From Pectobacterium brasiliense (GTDB taxonomy: Bacteria; Pseudomonadota; Gammaproteobacteria; Enterobacterales; Enterobacteriaceae): a DNA stretch of 60,112 nt. The position numbers were made by a program, and so were the translations under genes. The notes below the pieces were generated by a model. The model worked only from the letters and a program-made list of their open reading frames with translations. It did not search any database and had not been told where the DNA came from. Positions 40,008 through 51,138 of this stretch are shown here, one piece after another. The DNA lies in NCBI RefSeq assembly GCF_013449685.1, contig NZ_JACDSF010000043.1:1-60112 (forward strand), written 5' to 3'. Every line of letters begins with the position of its first letter. The first letter of the stretch is position 1.

Positions 40008-41381
40008 TTATGCCTGTTTGGACGCTCTGACGACCAGAATATAAGTCAGCGTGAAAGAAAGCACGATGGCGATGGCCATGCCGGATACCGCGTAGCTAAA
40101 GTACGGGCCGATATAGGCTGGCAGGCTGAAAATACTCGACAAGATGTAGCCATACAGCCGGACACCGAAGTACGCGATAAAGGCCGAGGCGATGGAGCTG
40201 GCAATAGTGGCGGAGATAAACGCTTTTTTATACTTGGTCAGTACGCCGAACAGCGCCGGTTCGGTAATACCGAGCAGCGCGGAAACCCCAGCAGACAGCA
40301 CGACGGATTTATCCTGACGGGTTTTGGCATGGAAGTAGATGGCAAACGTGGAACCCGCAATCGCCATATTAGCCATACACATCATTGGCATCAGCATATC
40401 AAAGCCCTGATTGCTGAAATTTTGCAGCGCAATCGGTGTCATCGCGTGATGCATGCCAGTCAGAATCGCGACAGGTCGAATCGCACCAACCACGAAACCA
40501 GCAAAGATAGACGACACATCGAACAGGCTCTGAATAAACAGTGCCAGCAGTTTACCGAGGTAGATCCCGAATGGCCCGATAACGGTGAGCGACACCAGTG
40601 CGGCGATAAACAGCGTCAGCGTTGGGGTAAACACGGTTTTCAGCACCGAAGGCATGATGCGGTCGACCCAACGATGGATATAGCTCAGTGCCAGCACGGA
40701 GAAAATCACTGGGATGACGCTGGCGGCATAGTTGAACACCGGAATGGGTAGCACACCGATGAAGTAAAAGGCGCTGACCGCATTAGGGCTATTGCTGGCT
40801 AGTGCCTTCGCCGCTTCTATCAACGATGGGTACATCAGGCAGGCTGCAACAGCCGCTGCCAGATATTCGCTTGTTTTAAAGATCCTGGCTGCGGAGATGG
40901 CGAGGAAGAAAGGTAAGAAATAGAACACACCGCTGGCGATCAGATCGAGGACGATCACGGTATCGGTTTTGGCAGAGACCACTTTCAAGGCGATCAGCCC
41001 TGCCAGCAGCCCTTTGATCATCCCGGCACCTGCGATGGCAGGGACGATCGGACCAAATACGCCGGAAACCGTATCCATGAACAGCGAAATCAGCCCCTTC
41101 TTCTGCTTCTGCACGTCTGGCTGCGATGTCGTTGTAGGCGAAAGCTGGGCGTTCAGCAGTTCGTAATACTCATTGACCTGTGGCCCGATAATAATCTGAA
41201 ACTGTTCACTCTGGTGTTGCGCACCTAATATACCAGGCAGATTTTTGATCGCCTCGGTTTGCACTTTATTTTCATCAATTAAATCAAACCGAAGCCGCGT
41301 CATACAGTGCCAGGCTTTATTTATATTATCGTTTCCGCCAACCAGTTTAATGATTGACTGAATAACCTCATTTTTTCCCAT
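40008..41381 (-). CDS. PTS transporter subunit IIBC (glucose/beta-glucoside/sucrose class)
   Basis: A 457-residue sugar transporter that phosphorylates its substrate on entry. The N-terminal IIB domain (1-85) starts MGKNEVIQSIIKLVGGNDNINKAWHCMTRLRF with the phosphorylated cysteine near residue 27. The IIC domain (about 105-450) has about ten transmembrane helices, with PIVPAIAGAGMIKGLLAG, HHAMTPIALQNF and ALLGITEPALFGV. No IIA domain is fused, so an external IIA (such as Crr) must serve it. The start ATG 41381 follows GGGGAG; a 25-residue extension would read into an ERIC element and is rejected. Sugar unknown; the divergent dehydratase-like gene suggests a shared pathway. Confidence 0.88.
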   Translation of the reverse strand: MGKNEVIQSIIKLVGGNDNINKAWHCMTRLRFDLIDENKVQTEAIKNLPGILGAQHQSEQFQIIIGPQVNEYYELLNAQLSPTTTSQPDVQKQKKGLISLFMDTVSGVFGPIVPAIAGAGMIKGLLAGLIALKVVSAKTDTVIVLDLIASGVFYFLPFFLAISAARIFKTSEYLAAAVAACLMYPSLIEAAKALASNSPNAVSAFYFIGVLPIPVFNYAASVIPVIFSVLALSYIHRWVDRIMPSVLKTVFTPTLTLFIAALVSLTVIGPFGIYLGKLLALFIQSLFDVSSIFAGFVVGAIRPVAILTGMHHAMTPIALQNFSNQGFDMLMPMMCMANMAIAGSTFAIYFHAKTRQDKSVVLSAGVSALLGITEPALFGVLTKYKKAFISATIASSIASAFIAYFGVRLYGYILSSIFSLPAYIGPYFSYAVSGMAIAIVLSFTLTYILVVRASKQA

Positions 41382-41398
41382 GGAATAAACTCCCCGCA

Positions 41399-41525
<127 letters not shown>

Positions 41526-41599
41526 GCCTTATGTTATTTTTGGCCGAATTATTTCCACCGATAGTAAAAACTTAAAGAAGAAAAAACAAACCAATAAAA

Positions 41600-41615
41600 C
41601 ATGAAGTTCGTCACA
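41600..41615. promoter_or_regulatory. candidate CRP site between PTS and dehydratase genes
   Basis: CATGA-AGTTCG-TCACA matches the CRP consensus at 8 of 10 positions. It lies in the 447-bp divergent region between the PTS gene and the dehydratase-like gene, where catabolite control would be expected. Confidence 0.5.
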
Positions 41616-41655
41616 TGGTTATTCTATAAGGGGATATTTGTTGCCATTATTCGAT

Positions 41656-41698
41656 AATTGGTCTGGTTTTTTAATCAATTAGATGGGTTTTTCAAACC
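41656..41698. promoter_or_regulatory. candidate GntR operator repeats
   Basis: Two small inverted repeats lie here: AATTG...CAATT (41656-41680) and GGTTT-TTC-AAACC (41686-41698). The GntR/HutC regulator encoded downstream is the natural candidate to bind them. The remainder up to 41828 is A-rich with no gene. Confidence 0.4.
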
Positions 41699-41828
41699 AA
41701 AATAAATCTTTTAAATAAGAGGTTTACAATAAAAGAAAAAATAAGTAGAAAACAAAAAAAGAAACTAATTTTAGACTGTGTTTTTGCCGGGTAGCGCTAT
41801 TCCGGTAAATGCTCTGGAGGATATTTTT

Positions 41829-43028
41829 GTGTTGCCGACAATCATTACTGACATTGAATGTCTTGTTACCCGCCCTGACCGCCATAATTTAGTGACGGTG
41901 GTGGTTCACACGGATAAAGGCGTGACAGGTTATGGCTGTGCGACCTTCCAGCAGCGCCCGCTGGCCGTCAAAGCGATGGTGGACGAGTACCTCAAACCGC
42001 TGCTGCTAGGACGAGATGCTAACCACATTGAAGATCTGTGGCACATGCTGATGGTCAACGCCTATTGGCGTAACGGGCCGGTTATCAACAATGCGGTGGC
42101 GGGTGTCGATATGGCGCTGTGGGACATCAAGGGCAAGCTGGCGGATATGCCGCTCTATCACCTGTTTGGTGGGAAATCCCGCGATGCGATTGCCGCTTAC
42201 AGCCATGCAGCCAGCGATACGCTGGACGGGCTTTATCAGGAAGTGGATCGGCTGTATTCGCAGGGCTATCGTCATATCCGCTGTCAGCTAGGATTCTATG
42301 GTGGTAATCCCGATGCGCTGCACAGCACGCGGCAACCGACGGAGGGAGCCTATTACGATCAGGATCAGTACATGACCAACACGCTCGCCATGTTCCGTGC
42401 GCTGCGTGAGAAATACGGCGATCGTTTCCACATCCTGCATGATGTTCATGAGCGTTTGTTCCCGAATCAGGCCGTGCAGTTCGCCAAAGCGGTAGAAGCC
42501 TATCGCCCCTATTTTATCGAAGACATTTTGCCGCCTGCGCAAAATGAGTGGCTGGCGCAGATCCGCAGCCAGAGCGCAGTGCCGCTGGCGACCGGTGAGC
42601 TGTTTAATAACCCCGCCGAGTGGCAGAATCTGGTGATTAACCGTCAGGTTGATTTCATCCGCTGCCATGTCTCACAGATTGGTGGGATTACGCCGGCACT
42701 GAAGCTGGGCGCGTTCTGTCAGAACTTTGGTGTTCGTCTGGCGTGGCACTGCCCGCCAGATATGACGCCTATCGGTGCGGCGGTCAACATTCATCTGAAT
42801 ATCCATTTGCACAACGCCGCTATTCAGGAATTTGTCGCTTACCCAGAAAATACCCGCAAGGTCTTCCCGCAGGCGGTGGAGCCGGAAAACGGCTACCTGT
42901 ATCCGATTGAACGCCCCGGTATCGGCGTTGGGATCGATCTGGACGCGGCACGGCAGTTCCCCGTCGTCTATCGTCCGCATGAGTGGACGCAGAGCCGCCT
43001 GTCAGATGGCACGATACATACGCCTTGA
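41829..43028 (+). CDS. enolase-superfamily protein, ManD/RspA-like acid-sugar dehydratase relative
   Basis: A 399-residue mandelate-racemase/muconate-lactonising-type barrel protein. GTG at 41829 is taken as the start because GGAGG lies 8-12 bp upstream and the N-terminus then aligns with RspA; the longer ATG frame from 41778 lacks this. Seen are [38 protein letters not shown], the metal ligands in [15 protein letters not shown] and ATGELFNN, and [10 protein letters not shown] with the histidine of the ManD site. Relatives dehydrate D-mannonate or D-gluconate, but several of this subgroup show no detected activity, so the reaction is unknown. It diverges from a PTS gene and converges with gntR. 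Confidence 0.85.
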   Translation: MLPTIITDIECLVTRPDRHNLVTVVVHTDKGVTGYGCATFQQRPLAVKAMVDEYLKPLLLGRDANHIEDLWHMLMVNAYWRNGPVINNAVAGVDMALWDIKGKLADMPLYHLFGGKSRDAIAAYSHAASDTLDGLYQEVDRLYSQGYRHIRCQLGFYGGNPDALHSTRQPTEGAYYDQDQYMTNTLAMFRALREKYGDRFHILHDVHERLFPNQAVQFAKAVEAYRPYFIEDILPPAQNEWLAQIRSQSAVPLATGELFNNPAEWQNLVINRQVDFIRCHVSQIGGITPALKLGAFCQNFGVRLAWHCPPDMTPIGAAVNIHLNIHLHNAAIQEFVAYPENTRKVFPQAVEPENGYLYPIERPGIGVGIDLDAARQFPVVYRPHEWTQSRLSDGTIHTP

Positions 43029-43031
43029 GTC

Positions 43032-43745
43032 TTACGGCGACTGGCGGAAATTCAGGTTATCGCGGTTAAAGGGGATGACGTAGGTGCAGGCGTAGTTGAT
43101 GTCGATGATATCGCTCGCTTCGTACACGCGACCGCCCTGTAAAATACCGCGATTAAGAATATGCATCGCCGCCGTGCCTTTCTTGCAGCCCAGCAGCTCA
43201 GCCTGTGCTTTGGTGACGTTAACCGCCTGATAATGCGTCAGGTAGTGTGAAATCGCATAGCCCTTGCTGAGCACATACTGCTGAATCGAGCTTTCAATAA
43301 TCTTCTGGCTCATGTCTGGGAAATCCGCGGCGGGCATCTTTGATATCTCAATCTGCACTTTGCGGTTATCGACATAACGTAACCGGCTAAATTCCCAGAT
43401 GAACGTATTTTCGCTGATAGCAAAAACCTGCTGCTCTTCACGATTCGGCAATCGCTTATGCAGGCTAAGCAGACGGAATGAAATCTGATTAAATTTCTTT
43501 TCGGTAATCGAGTTATATACCAGCGGATTGCTGCGTACGCCCTGATTAATGAAGTTACCCGAGCCTTGTACCATATGGATCGCGCCGATGCTGGCGAGCT
43601 TTTCCAGCGCCTGACGGAGGGTAAAACGCGACACGCCGTATTCTTCCGCCAGTTGGCGTTCCGGCGGCAGCTTTTCCGGCAGCGGATCGGTGTGCCGATA
43701 GATTTTGCTCAGTAAATCCTGCGCGATGAAGTCTTTCTTTTTCAT
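43032..43745 (-). CDS. GntR family (HutC subfamily) transcriptional regulator
   Basis: A 237-residue regulator. The winged helix (about 5-70) includes LPPERQLAEEYGVSRFTLRQALEKLASIGAIHMVQGSGNF, the standard GntR DNA-binding segment; the C-terminal part (about 85-235) is a UTRA ligand domain as in HutC-type members, which often sense phosphorylated sugars. The start ATG 43745 was preferred over an upstream TTG. Its stop is 3 bp from that of the dehydratase-like gene. It likely controls the PTS/dehydratase pair. Confidence 0.88.
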   Translation of the reverse strand: MKKKDFIAQDLLSKIYRHTDPLPEKLPPERQLAEEYGVSRFTLRQALEKLASIGAIHMVQGSGNFINQGVRSNPLVYNSITEKKFNQISFRLLSLHKRLPNREEQQVFAISENTFIWEFSRLRYVDNRKVQIEISKMPAADFPDMSQKIIESSIQQYVLSKGYAISHYLTHYQAVNVTKAQAELLGCKKGTAAMHILNRGILQGGRVYEASDIIDINYACTYVIPFNRDNLNFRQSP

Positions 43746-43799
43746 GAGCTGTCTCAAAGTAGCCCTGCCAGCGTAGCTGACAAGGCCGCTTGCATCGGA

Positions 43800-44951
43800 T
43801 CAGTGGTGACAGAAGTGATGAATCACCTGCGAGATCAGATCACGCGTTGGTTTGATAAACTTGGTATCAATATATTCATCCGGCTGGTGCGCCTGCTCGA
43901 TCGATCCCGGTCCCAGAACCAGCGTCGGGCACAGTGTCTGAATAAACGGGGCTTCGGTGCAGTAGTTCACGATTTCCGTTTTCGTCCCCAGCAGCTTCTC
44001 TACGACTGACACCAGACGGTGATCGGGTGGGCACTCATAGCCAGGAATCGGAGGGTGCAGCTCGCTGATGGTCAACCGGCCCGGCCAGCGCTGGCTGACG
44101 GGCTCAAGCGCTTCTGACAGCAGTCCGTCCAGATCGTTAAGCGTAATGCCCGGCAGCGGACGGATATCCATATGCAATTCACAGCAGCCGCAGATGCGGT
44201 TAGCGGCATCGCCGCCGTGAATGTGGCCGAGGTTCATGGTCGGGTGAGGAATGTGGAAAATCGGGTTGTGATAGCGTTCCTGTAGCGTGTTACGCAGTAC
44301 CAGCAGGTGAGAAATGGCTTCGTGCATTAGTTCAATCGCGTTCACGCCGCGCGAAGGATCGCTGGAATGGCCGGACTGCCCCTGAATGCGGATCGCGTTG
44401 GACATATGGCCCTTGTGGGCGCGCACCGGTTGCAGCGACGTCGGTTCGCCGATGATGGCGCAGTCCGGGCGAATCTGCGTGGATTCAGAGAAATACTTGG
44501 CACCGGCCATGGTCGTCTCTTCATCTGCCGTTGCCAGCACATAGAGCGGTTTTGTCAGCTTGGTCGGATCGATATCGCGTAACGCATCCAGAATAAAGGC
44601 AAAGAAACCTTTCATATCCGCTGTACCCAAGCCGTACAGCTTGTTGTCATGTTCGGTCAGCGTGAACGGGTCGCGCGTCCAGCGACCATCATCGAATGGG
44701 ACGGTGTCGGTGTGGCCTGCCAACAATAAGCCACCTTTTCCTTCACCAATCCGCGCCAGCATATTAAATTTATTGAGGGTGCCGGGAACCGGTTGGACTT
44801 CCACATGGAAGCCGAGATCGCCGAACCAGCCTGCCAGCAGGTTGATTAAGGTATGATTACTTTGATCGAGCGCGCTGTCGGTGGCACTGATGGACGGTGT
44901 GGCGATCAATGCCCGATATAGCTCAATAAAAGGGGGTAAATTCATCTTCAC
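43800..44951 (-). CDS. argE: acetylornithine deacetylase
   Basis: A 383-residue M20-family metallohydrolase that removes acetate from N-acetylornithine to give ornithine. It has the first zinc motif [17 protein letters not shown] (about 77-93), [13 protein letters not shown], the catalytic [12 protein letters not shown], and [16 protein letters not shown]. The length equals E. coli ArgE. It diverges from argCBH, sharing an operator region with ARG boxes, and ends 54 bp before gntR. Confidence 0.97.
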   Translation of the reverse strand: MKMNLPPFIELYRALIATPSISATDSALDQSNHTLINLLAGWFGDLGFHVEVQPVPGTLNKFNMLARIGEGKGGLLLAGHTDTVPFDDGRWTRDPFTLTEHDNKLYGLGTADMKGFFAFILDALRDIDPTKLTKPLYVLATADEETTMAGAKYFSESTQIRPDCAIIGEPTSLQPVRAHKGHMSNAIRIQGQSGHSSDPSRGVNAIELMHEAISHLLVLRNTLQERYHNPIFHIPHPTMNLGHIHGGDAANRICGCCELHMDIRPLPGITLNDLDGLLSEALEPVSQRWPGRLTISELHPPIPGYECPPDHRLVSVVEKLLGTKTEIVNYCTEAPFIQTLCPTLVLGPGSIEQAHQPDEYIDTKFIKPTRDLISQVIHHFCHH

Positions 44952-44974
44952 TGTTGACAGCCTCTGGTTAGGAT

Positions 44975-45013
44975 AGTATCAATATTCATGCATTTATTTT
45001 GAATAAAAATACA
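44975..45013. promoter_or_regulatory. argE-argC operator: two ARG boxes
   Basis: AGTATCAATATTCA (44975-44988; inverse orientation) and TGAATAAAAATACA (45000-45013) match the ArgR palindrome TGAAT-N4-ATTCA at 11 and 13 of 14 positions. A TTGACA (44954-44959) with TATCAA 17 bp later overlaps the first box, consistent with repression of argCBH by ArgR and arginine. The leader from here to argC (45154) holds nothing else evident. Confidence 0.72.
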
Positions 45014-45153
45014 ATAATGCTCAGCGAAAGGAAACCCAAAGGTACGGCGATGGCGATTCGTCACTTTCACTGAGTTTCGCGGGTGAACAGCGTACCGACG
45101 CTGGTGAGCCCGGTTACCTGTTTCATAGATAAGTAAGAAGGTATACGGATCCC

Positions 45154-46158
45154 ATGCTGAATACGCTGATTGTTGGTGCAAGTGGTTATACCGGCGCTGA
45201 GCTTGCGCTCTACCTGAACCGTCACCCACAGATGAACATAACCGCTTTGATGGTTTCTGCGCAAAGTGTCGATGCAGGAAAATTGATTTCTGATTTACAT
45301 CCGCAGCTCAAAGGCATTATTGATGTACCGGTAAAACCGCTGACCGATGCGGAAGAAGCGGCGAAAGGCGTGGATGTCGTTTTTCTGGCGACCGACCACA
45401 AAGTCAGCCACGATCTGGCCCCTGTTTTTCTGGCGGCAGGCTGCACCGTTTTTGATTTATCTGGTGCGTTCCGCGTACAGGATGCCGACTTTTATCGTCG
45501 CTACTATGGCTTTGAGCATCAGCACCCTGACTGGCTGGCAAAAGCGGTTTACGGGCTGGCTGAATGGCGTGCTGAAAGTGTAAAACACGCGCAGTTGATT
45601 GCGGTGCCGGGCTGTTATCCAACGGCAGCACAGCTGGCGCTGAAGCCGCTGCTGGACGCGCAATTGCTGAACCCGGCGCAATGGCCGGTGATTAATGCCG
45701 TGAGCGGCGTGAGCGGGGCAGGGCGTAAAGCGTCTATGACCAACAGCTTCTGCGAAGTCAGCCTGCAACCGTACGGTATTTTCAACCATCGTCATGAACC
45801 TGAAATTTCAACGCACCTCGGCACGCCAGTGATCTTCACGCCGCATTTGGGCAACTTCGCTCGCGGTATTCTGGAAACCATCACCTGCCGCCTGCAACCG
45901 GGCGTCACCCAGCAGGATGTTGCCGAAGCCTATCACAACGCCTATCACGATAAGCCGCTGGTTCGCCTGTATGACAAGGGCGTGCCGGCGCTGAAATCCG
46001 TTGTCGGCCTGCCGTTCTGCGATATCGGTTTCTCCGTTGACGGTGAACACCTCATCGTGGTGGCAACCGAAGATAATCTGCTGAAAGGCGCGGCGGCACA
46101 GGCTGTACAATGCATGAACATTCGTTTTGGTTTCCCTGAAACCCAATCGTTAATTTAA
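45154..46158 (+). CDS. argC: N-acetyl-gamma-glutamyl-phosphate reductase
   Basis: A 334-residue NADPH-dependent enzyme, third step of arginine synthesis. It shows [39 protein letters not shown] and the active-site [13 protein letters not shown] with the catalytic cysteine near residue 153. The length equals E. coli ArgC. First gene of argCBH, followed by argB after 37 bp. Confidence 0.98.
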   Translation: MLNTLIVGASGYTGAELALYLNRHPQMNITALMVSAQSVDAGKLISDLHPQLKGIIDVPVKPLTDAEEAAKGVDVVFLATDHKVSHDLAPVFLAAGCTVFDLSGAFRVQDADFYRRYYGFEHQHPDWLAKAVYGLAEWRAESVKHAQLIAVPGCYPTAAQLALKPLLDAQLLNPAQWPVINAVSGVSGAGRKASMTNSFCEVSLQPYGIFNHRHEPEISTHLGTPVIFTPHLGNFARGILETITCRLQPGVTQQDVAEAYHNAYHDKPLVRLYDKGVPALKSVVGLPFCDIGFSVDGEHLIVVATEDNLLKGAAAQAVQCMNIRFGFPETQSLI

Positions 46159-46195
46159 TGACTACTGGTCCCGACATTTCGAGGCGCGAAGCATA

Positions 46196-46969
46196 ATGAA
46201 TCCGTTAATTATCAAATTAGGTGGCGTTTTACTGGATAGCGAAGAAGCGCTGGAGCGTCTGTTCACCGCACTGGTGGCTTACCGTCAGGAGCATCAGCGT
46301 CCGCTGGTGATTGTGCACGGCGGCGGCTGTCTGGTGGACGAGCTGATGAAGAAGCTGGCGCTGCCAGTCGTGAAGAAAAACGGCCTGCGCGTCACGCCAG
46401 CCGATCAGATCGACATCATCACCGGTGCGCTGGCGGGATCCGCCAACAAGACGCTGCTGTCATGGGCGAAGAAGCATGATATCAACGCAGTTGGTCTGTG
46501 TCTGGGCGATGGCGGCAGCACGACGGTCACGCAGCTCGATGAGTCTTTGGGCTTTGTGGGCAAAGCGGAAGCGGGATCGCCTGCGCTGCTGAATACGCTG
46601 CTGTCTGCGGGCTACCTGCCAGTCGTCAGCTCCATTGGTATTACGGCGCAGGGCGACCTGATGAACGTCAACGCCGATCAGGCGGCGACGGCGCTGGCGC
46701 AAACGCTGGGCGCGGATTTAATCCTGCTGTCTGACGTGAGTGGCATTCTGGACGGTAAAGGCCAGCGTATTGCTGAAATGACGGCGGAGAAAGCCGAGCA
46801 ACTGATTGCTCAGGGCATTATTACCGACGGCATGATTGTTAAGGTCAACGCCGCGCTGGATGCCGCGCGTGCGCTGGGGCGTCCGGTTGATATCGCTAGT
46901 TGGCGTCATGCCGAGCAGCTACCTGCGCTGTTCAACGGCGTGGCGATTGGTACACGTATTCTGGCGTAA
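46196..46969 (+). CDS. argB: N-acetylglutamate kinase
   Basis: A 257-residue amino-acid kinase phosphorylating N-acetylglutamate. [15 protein letters not shown] with the ATP-binding lysine, [21 protein letters not shown]-type [12 protein letters not shown] and [11 protein letters not shown] are clear. It is the short, arginine-insensitive enterobacterial form (E. coli 258 residues), consistent with feedback control acting on ArgA instead. Confidence 0.98.
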   Translation: MNPLIIKLGGVLLDSEEALERLFTALVAYRQEHQRPLVIVHGGGCLVDELMKKLALPVVKKNGLRVTPADQIDIITGALAGSANKTLLSWAKKHDINAVGLCLGDGGSTTVTQLDESLGFVGKAEAGSPALLNTLLSAGYLPVVSSIGITAQGDLMNVNADQAATALAQTLGADLILLSDVSGILDGKGQRIAEMTAEKAEQLIAQGIITDGMIVKVNAALDAARALGRPVDIASWRHAEQLPALFNGVAIGTRILA

Positions 46970-47030
46970 GTCGTTTCTGGGTATGGCATGATGCGATACC
47001 AACATGAATTAAATTCTGGGAGTAATCGTT

Positions 47031-48404
47031 ATGGCTTTGTGGGGCGGTCGGTTTAGTCAGGCAGCAGATCAGCGTTTTAAACAATTTAATGACTCACTGC
47101 GGTTTGATTACCGTCTGGCGGAACAGGACATCGTTGGCTCGATCGGCTGGTCGAAAGCGCTGGTGACGGTCAATGTGCTCAGCGAGCAGGAGCAGCAGCA
47201 ACTGGAACAGGCGCTGAATGCGTTGCTGGTTGAGGTACAGGCTGACCCTGAGATGATCCTGCAAAGCGATGCAGAAGACATTCACAGCTGGGTTGAACAG
47301 CGCCTGATTGAGAAAGTCGGCGCTTTAGGTAAAAAACTGCATACCGGTCGTAGCCGTAACGATCAGGTCGCGACCGACCTGAAATTGTGGTGCAAAGCGC
47401 AGATTGCAGAGCTGCTGCTGTCGGTACGCCAGCTGCGTCAGGCGCTGGTCACGACGGCTGAAGCCAATCAGGATGCGGTGATGCCGGGTTACACCCACTT
47501 GCAGCGCGCACAGCCGGTGACGTTTGCACACTGGTGTCTTGCCTACCACGAAATGCTGGCGCGTGATGAAAGCCGTCTGGAAGATACGCTGAAGCGTCTG
47601 GATGTCAGCCCGCTGGGCTGTGGCGCGCTGGCGGGAACGGCTTATCCGATCGACCGTGAGCAACTGGCGGGCTGGCTGGGATTTGCCTCGGCCACGCGTA
47701 ACAGTCTGGATACGGTTTCCGATCGCGATCATGTACTGGAACTGCTGTCCGATGCGTCGATCGGCATGATCCACCTGTCTCGTTTTGCCGAAGATCTGAT
47801 CTTCTTCAACAGCGGTGAAGCGGCGTTCGTTGAGCTGTCTGACCGTGTGACATCTGGTTCTTCCCTGATGCCGCAGAAGAAAAACCCGGATGCACTGGAG
47901 CTGATTCGCGGTAAATGTGGTCGCGTACAGGGCGCGTTAACCGGCATGATGATGACGCTTAAAGGCCTGCCGCTGGCGTATAACAAAGACATGCAGGAAG
48001 ACAAAGAAGGGCTGTTTGACGCGCTGGATACCTGGCACGACTGCCTGATGATGGCGGGTCTGGTGCTGGAAGGCATTCAGGTGAAGCGTCCACGTTGTAA
48101 AGAAGCAGCCGAGCAAGGCTACGCGAACTCGACAGAGCTGGCGGATTACCTGGTCGCGAAAGGCGTTCCATTCCGTGAAGCGCACCATATCGTGGGTGAA
48201 GCGGTGGTTGAAGCCATTCGTCAGGGCAAAGCATTGGAAGCGTTGCCGCTGGCCGATCTGCAAAAATTCAGCGCTGTGATTGGCGAGGATGTGTACCCGA
48301 TTCTGGCGTTACAATCCTGCCTAGATAAGCGTGCTGCACAAGGTGGCGTGTCACCGCAGCAGGTCGCTAAAGCGATTAGTGATGCGAAGCAGCGCTTAGC
48401 TTAA
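47031..48404 (+). CDS. argH: argininosuccinate lyase
   Basis: A 457-residue enzyme splitting argininosuccinate into arginine and fumarate. The [17 protein letters not shown] segment, [15 protein letters not shown], and the superfamily signature [12 protein letters not shown] (about 281-292) are intact. The length equals E. coli ArgH. argG is not next to it, as in E. coli. Confidence 0.98.
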   Translation: MALWGGRFSQAADQRFKQFNDSLRFDYRLAEQDIVGSIGWSKALVTVNVLSEQEQQQLEQALNALLVEVQADPEMILQSDAEDIHSWVEQRLIEKVGALGKKLHTGRSRNDQVATDLKLWCKAQIAELLLSVRQLRQALVTTAEANQDAVMPGYTHLQRAQPVTFAHWCLAYHEMLARDESRLEDTLKRLDVSPLGCGALAGTAYPIDREQLAGWLGFASATRNSLDTVSDRDHVLELLSDASIGMIHLSRFAEDLIFFNSGEAAFVELSDRVTSGSSLMPQKKNPDALELIRGKCGRVQGALTGMMMTLKGLPLAYNKDMQEDKEGLFDALDTWHDCLMMAGLVLEGIQVKRPRCKEAAEQGYANSTELADYLVAKGVPFREAHHIVGEAVVEAIRQGKALEALPLADLQKFSAVIGEDVYPILALQSCLDKRAAQGGVSPQQVAKAISDAKQRLA

Positions 48405-48425
48405 CTCGCCCACCTCTGTTCTGTT

Positions 48426-48453
48426 CCCCCAGCGTGGTGTTCCGCGTTGGGGG
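48426..48453 (+). terminator. hairpin after argH
   Basis: CCCCCAGCG (48426-48434) pairs with CGTTGGGGG (48445-48453) with one wobble; only a short T-containing stretch follows. It probably ends argCBH. Confidence 0.6.
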
Positions 48454-48623
48454 AATTCTACCCTTACCGATCTGATTCTTCTGCAAATTATCATCTATCC
48501 ATTTTCATATGGAATGCGGTTCGCATTTTTTTGCTCAACCTACTCCCCATCAGAATTGTTTCTGGACATCCATACAGTATCATTTTACCTTGACCGACAG
48601 CGTGAAAGGCCTGCGGAGGCAAA

Positions 48624-50183
48624 GTGGATATCAGCATATTTTATGGTCTGGGCGGCGGCGCGGTAGGGCTACTGATCGGGTGGTTGATTGCCAGCCTGAT
48701 TCATCAGCAGAAGCTGTCGCAGCATGACACCGAACAGCGGTTGCTGGCACAGACGTTACAGCAGACTCAGCAGTCGCTCAGCGAACAGCAGCAGACAAAG
48801 CAGCTGCACGAACAGCGGCTACGGCAAAACGAGCTGGAGCTGCGCACGGTTCACGCTCAACTCTCTGCCAGCCATGAAAAGCTGCAACAGCTCAGTGAAC
48901 TCCGCGAGGAGTGCGTGCAGCTCAATCAGGAACTGCGAACGCTGCGTGAAATCAATAGCGCACAGGAAGCGGAGCTACGGGAAGTCACCATTCGGCTGGA
49001 AGAAACCCGTATGGCGGCGGAAGAGAAGCAGCGGCTGCTGGCAAACAGCGAACAGCGGTTGACGACACAGTTTGAGAATCTGGCGAACCGGATTTTTGAA
49101 CACAGCGGCCGCAAAGTGGATGAACAAAATAAACAGAGTCTGGATAAGCTGCTGATGCCGCTACGTGAGCAGCTTGATGGCTTCCGTCGTCAGGTGCAGG
49201 ACAGCTTTGGGGCGGAAGCGCGCGAGCGTCACACGTTGGCGCACGAAATCCGCAATCTGCAACAGCTGAACGCGCAGATGGCACATGAGGCCATCAACCT
49301 GACGAAAGCGCTGAAAGGCGATAACAAAACGCAGGGTAACTGGGGCGAGGTGGTGTTAAGCCGCGTACTGGAAGCTTCCGGCCTGCGTGAAGGCTATGAG
49401 TACCAAACACAGGTCAGTGTGCAGACGGGAGCAAATAGCCGCCTGCAACCGGATGTCATCGTGCGCTTACCGCAGGGCAAAGATGTCGTGATCGATGCCA
49501 AGATGTCGCTGGTGGCCTACGAGCGCTATTTCAATAGTGACGATGACGCAGAGCGCAGTGTGGCGTTGAACGAACATTTGCTCTCGGTTCGCAGCCATAT
49601 TCGGCAGTTGAGCAGTAAAGATTACCAGCAGCTTCCGGGCCTGCGTTCGCTAGACTACGTGCTGATGTTTATTCCGGTCGAACCGGCTTTTCTGGTCGCT
49701 ATCGATCGCCAGCCCGAATTGATCAACGAGGCACTAAAGCACAATATTATGCTGGTCAGCCCGACCACGCTGTTGGTGGCATTACGCACTATCACCAATT
49801 TATGGCGCTATGAACAACAGAGCCGCAATGCACAGCAGATCGCTGAAAAAGCGTCGCGACTGTACGATAAACTGCGGTTGTTTGTCGATGATATGGAAGC
49901 GCTGGGGCTGAGTCTGGATAAAGCGCAGGGCACTTATCGTCAGGCGATGAATAAACTTTCCTCTGGGCGTGGTAACCTTATTGGCCAGGCTGAGGGGTTC
50001 CGTGCGCTGGGTGTAGAAATTAAACGCACAATCAGCCCGTCATTAGCAGAAAAAGCAACGGCCCATGAGCACGCTGAACGCGATGAATTACCGGATTCCG
50101 CAGCGCCCGACGCTGTTTCACCAACCGTGAAAACGGAGGGCGAAGAAGGGGAATCCCCCTTAGCGACCCGTAACCTATCCTAA
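48624..50183 (+). CDS. rmuC: DNA recombination protein RmuC
   Basis: A 519-residue protein with an N-terminal membrane helix (about 3-22), a long glutamine-rich coiled coil (about 25-150) and the RmuC nuclease-like domain (about 190-460: GNWGEVVLSRVLEASGLREGYEYQTQ, LPQGKDVVIDAKMSLVAYERY, LDYVLMFIPVEPAFLVA). RmuC limits inversions at short inverted repeats in E. coli. The start is GTG 48624 with GGAGG upstream. Its last residues and stop codon lie at the edge of an ERIC remnant. Confidence 0.95.
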   Translation: MDISIFYGLGGGAVGLLIGWLIASLIHQQKLSQHDTEQRLLAQTLQQTQQSLSEQQQTKQLHEQRLRQNELELRTVHAQLSASHEKLQQLSELREECVQLNQELRTLREINSAQEAELREVTIRLEETRMAAEEKQRLLANSEQRLTTQFENLANRIFEHSGRKVDEQNKQSLDKLLMPLREQLDGFRRQVQDSFGAEARERHTLAHEIRNLQQLNAQMAHEAINLTKALKGDNKTQGNWGEVVLSRVLEASGLREGYEYQTQVSVQTGANSRLQPDVIVRLPQGKDVVIDAKMSLVAYERYFNSDDDAERSVALNEHLLSVRSHIRQLSSKDYQQLPGLRSLDYVLMFIPVEPAFLVAIDRQPELINEALKHNIMLVSPTTLLVALRTITNLWRYEQQSRNAQQIAEKASRLYDKLRLFVDDMEALGLSLDKAQGTYRQAMNKLSSGRGNLIGQAEGFRALGVEIKRTISPSLAEKATAHEHAERDELPDSAAPDAVSPTVKTEGEEGESPLATRNLS

Positions 50184-50238
50184 ATAATTCGAGTTGCGTG
50201 AAGCCAACGCACAAGCAGCTTGAAGTATGACGGATATA
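50174..50238. repeat. internally deleted ERIC element at the rmuC 3' end
   Basis: CTAAATAATTCGAGTTGC at the left and GCCAACGCAC, AGCAGCTTGAAGTATGACGGATATA-like sequence at the right are the two ends of an ERIC element joined with the central half missing, leaving about 65 bp instead of 127. The rmuC stop TAA (50181-50183) is inside it. Confidence 0.85.
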
Positions 50239-50370
50239 AATAGGTATGGATTTCGCGGGCTTGGCACCATGCTATGTGAAATTAGTGCAGTGGGGTTTTT
50301 ATACGGGTCTGGTACACTCTCACCATTAATGGGTAGACCCGAAATTTGACTGAAATAGTAGGCGGATAAG

Positions 50371-51126
50371 ATGGCAAGTGAGCAGGAGAAAACGGCCGAC
50401 TTTGGTTTTCGGACTGTCGCCAGGGATGAAAAAGAAGTCATGGTGGCTGAGGTTTTTCATTCTGTAGCAGCAAAGTATGACTTGATGAATGACCTGATGT
50501 CCTTTGGTATCCACCGTGTCTGGAAGCGTTTCACTATCGAATGTAGTGGAGTAAGACGTAACCAGCGAGTTCTGGATCTTGCCGGAGGCACAGGGGATTT
50601 AACCGCCAAATTCTCCCGCATGGTTGGCGAAGGTGGTGAGGTCATTCTGGCGGACATCAACGCATCAATGCTGAAAGTGGGCCGCGAAAAACTGCGTAAC
50701 AAAGGCATTATCGACAACATCAACTACGTGCAGGCTAATGCTGAAGCGCTGCCGTTCCCTGATGACTTCTTCGACTGCATTACTATCTCCTTTGGTCTGC
50801 GCAACGTGACGGACAAAAACAAAGCGCTGCGCTCCATGTACCGCGTGCTGAAGCCGGGTGGTCGCTTGCTGGTGCTGGAGTTTTCCAAACCGATCATTAA
50901 ACAGCTGAGCACCGTTTACGATGCATATTCATTTCATATCCTGCCGAGGATTGGCGAAGCCGTGGCGAGTGATGCCGGGAGCTACCGCTATCTGGCGGAA
51001 TCTATCCGCATGCACCCCGATCAGGAAACGCTGAAAGGGATGATGATCGATGCCGGTTTTGACAGTGTTAACTATTTCAACCTCACCGGTGGAATCGTTG
51101 CACTGCATCGTGGGTTTAAATTCTGA
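50371..51126 (+). CDS. ubiE: ubiquinone/menaquinone C-methyltransferase UbiE
   Basis: A 251-residue SAM-dependent methyltransferase acting on ring carbon of demethylmenaquinol and of 2-methoxy-6-polyprenylbenzoquinol. [17 protein letters not shown] is the SAM-binding motif I (about 66-82), followed by [32 protein letters not shown]. The length equals E. coli UbiE. It leads ubiE-ubiJ-ubiB. Confidence 0.98.
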   Translation: MASEQEKTADFGFRTVARDEKEVMVAEVFHSVAAKYDLMNDLMSFGIHRVWKRFTIECSGVRRNQRVLDLAGGTGDLTAKFSRMVGEGGEVILADINASMLKVGREKLRNKGIIDNINYVQANAEALPFPDDFFDCITISFGLRNVTDKNKALRSMYRVLKPGGRLLVLEFSKPIIKQLSTVYDAYSFHILPRIGEAVASDAGSYRYLAESIRMHPDQETLKGMMIDAGFDSVNYFNLTGGIVALHRGFKF

Positions 51127-51138
51127 TTGGAAACGCCA

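Noticed and set aside
40002-40751. 249-residue reading frame opposite the PTS gene
   Set aside because: It is the complement of a well-supported membrane transporter, has a biased composition rich in R, H, Q and G and no recognisable motif.
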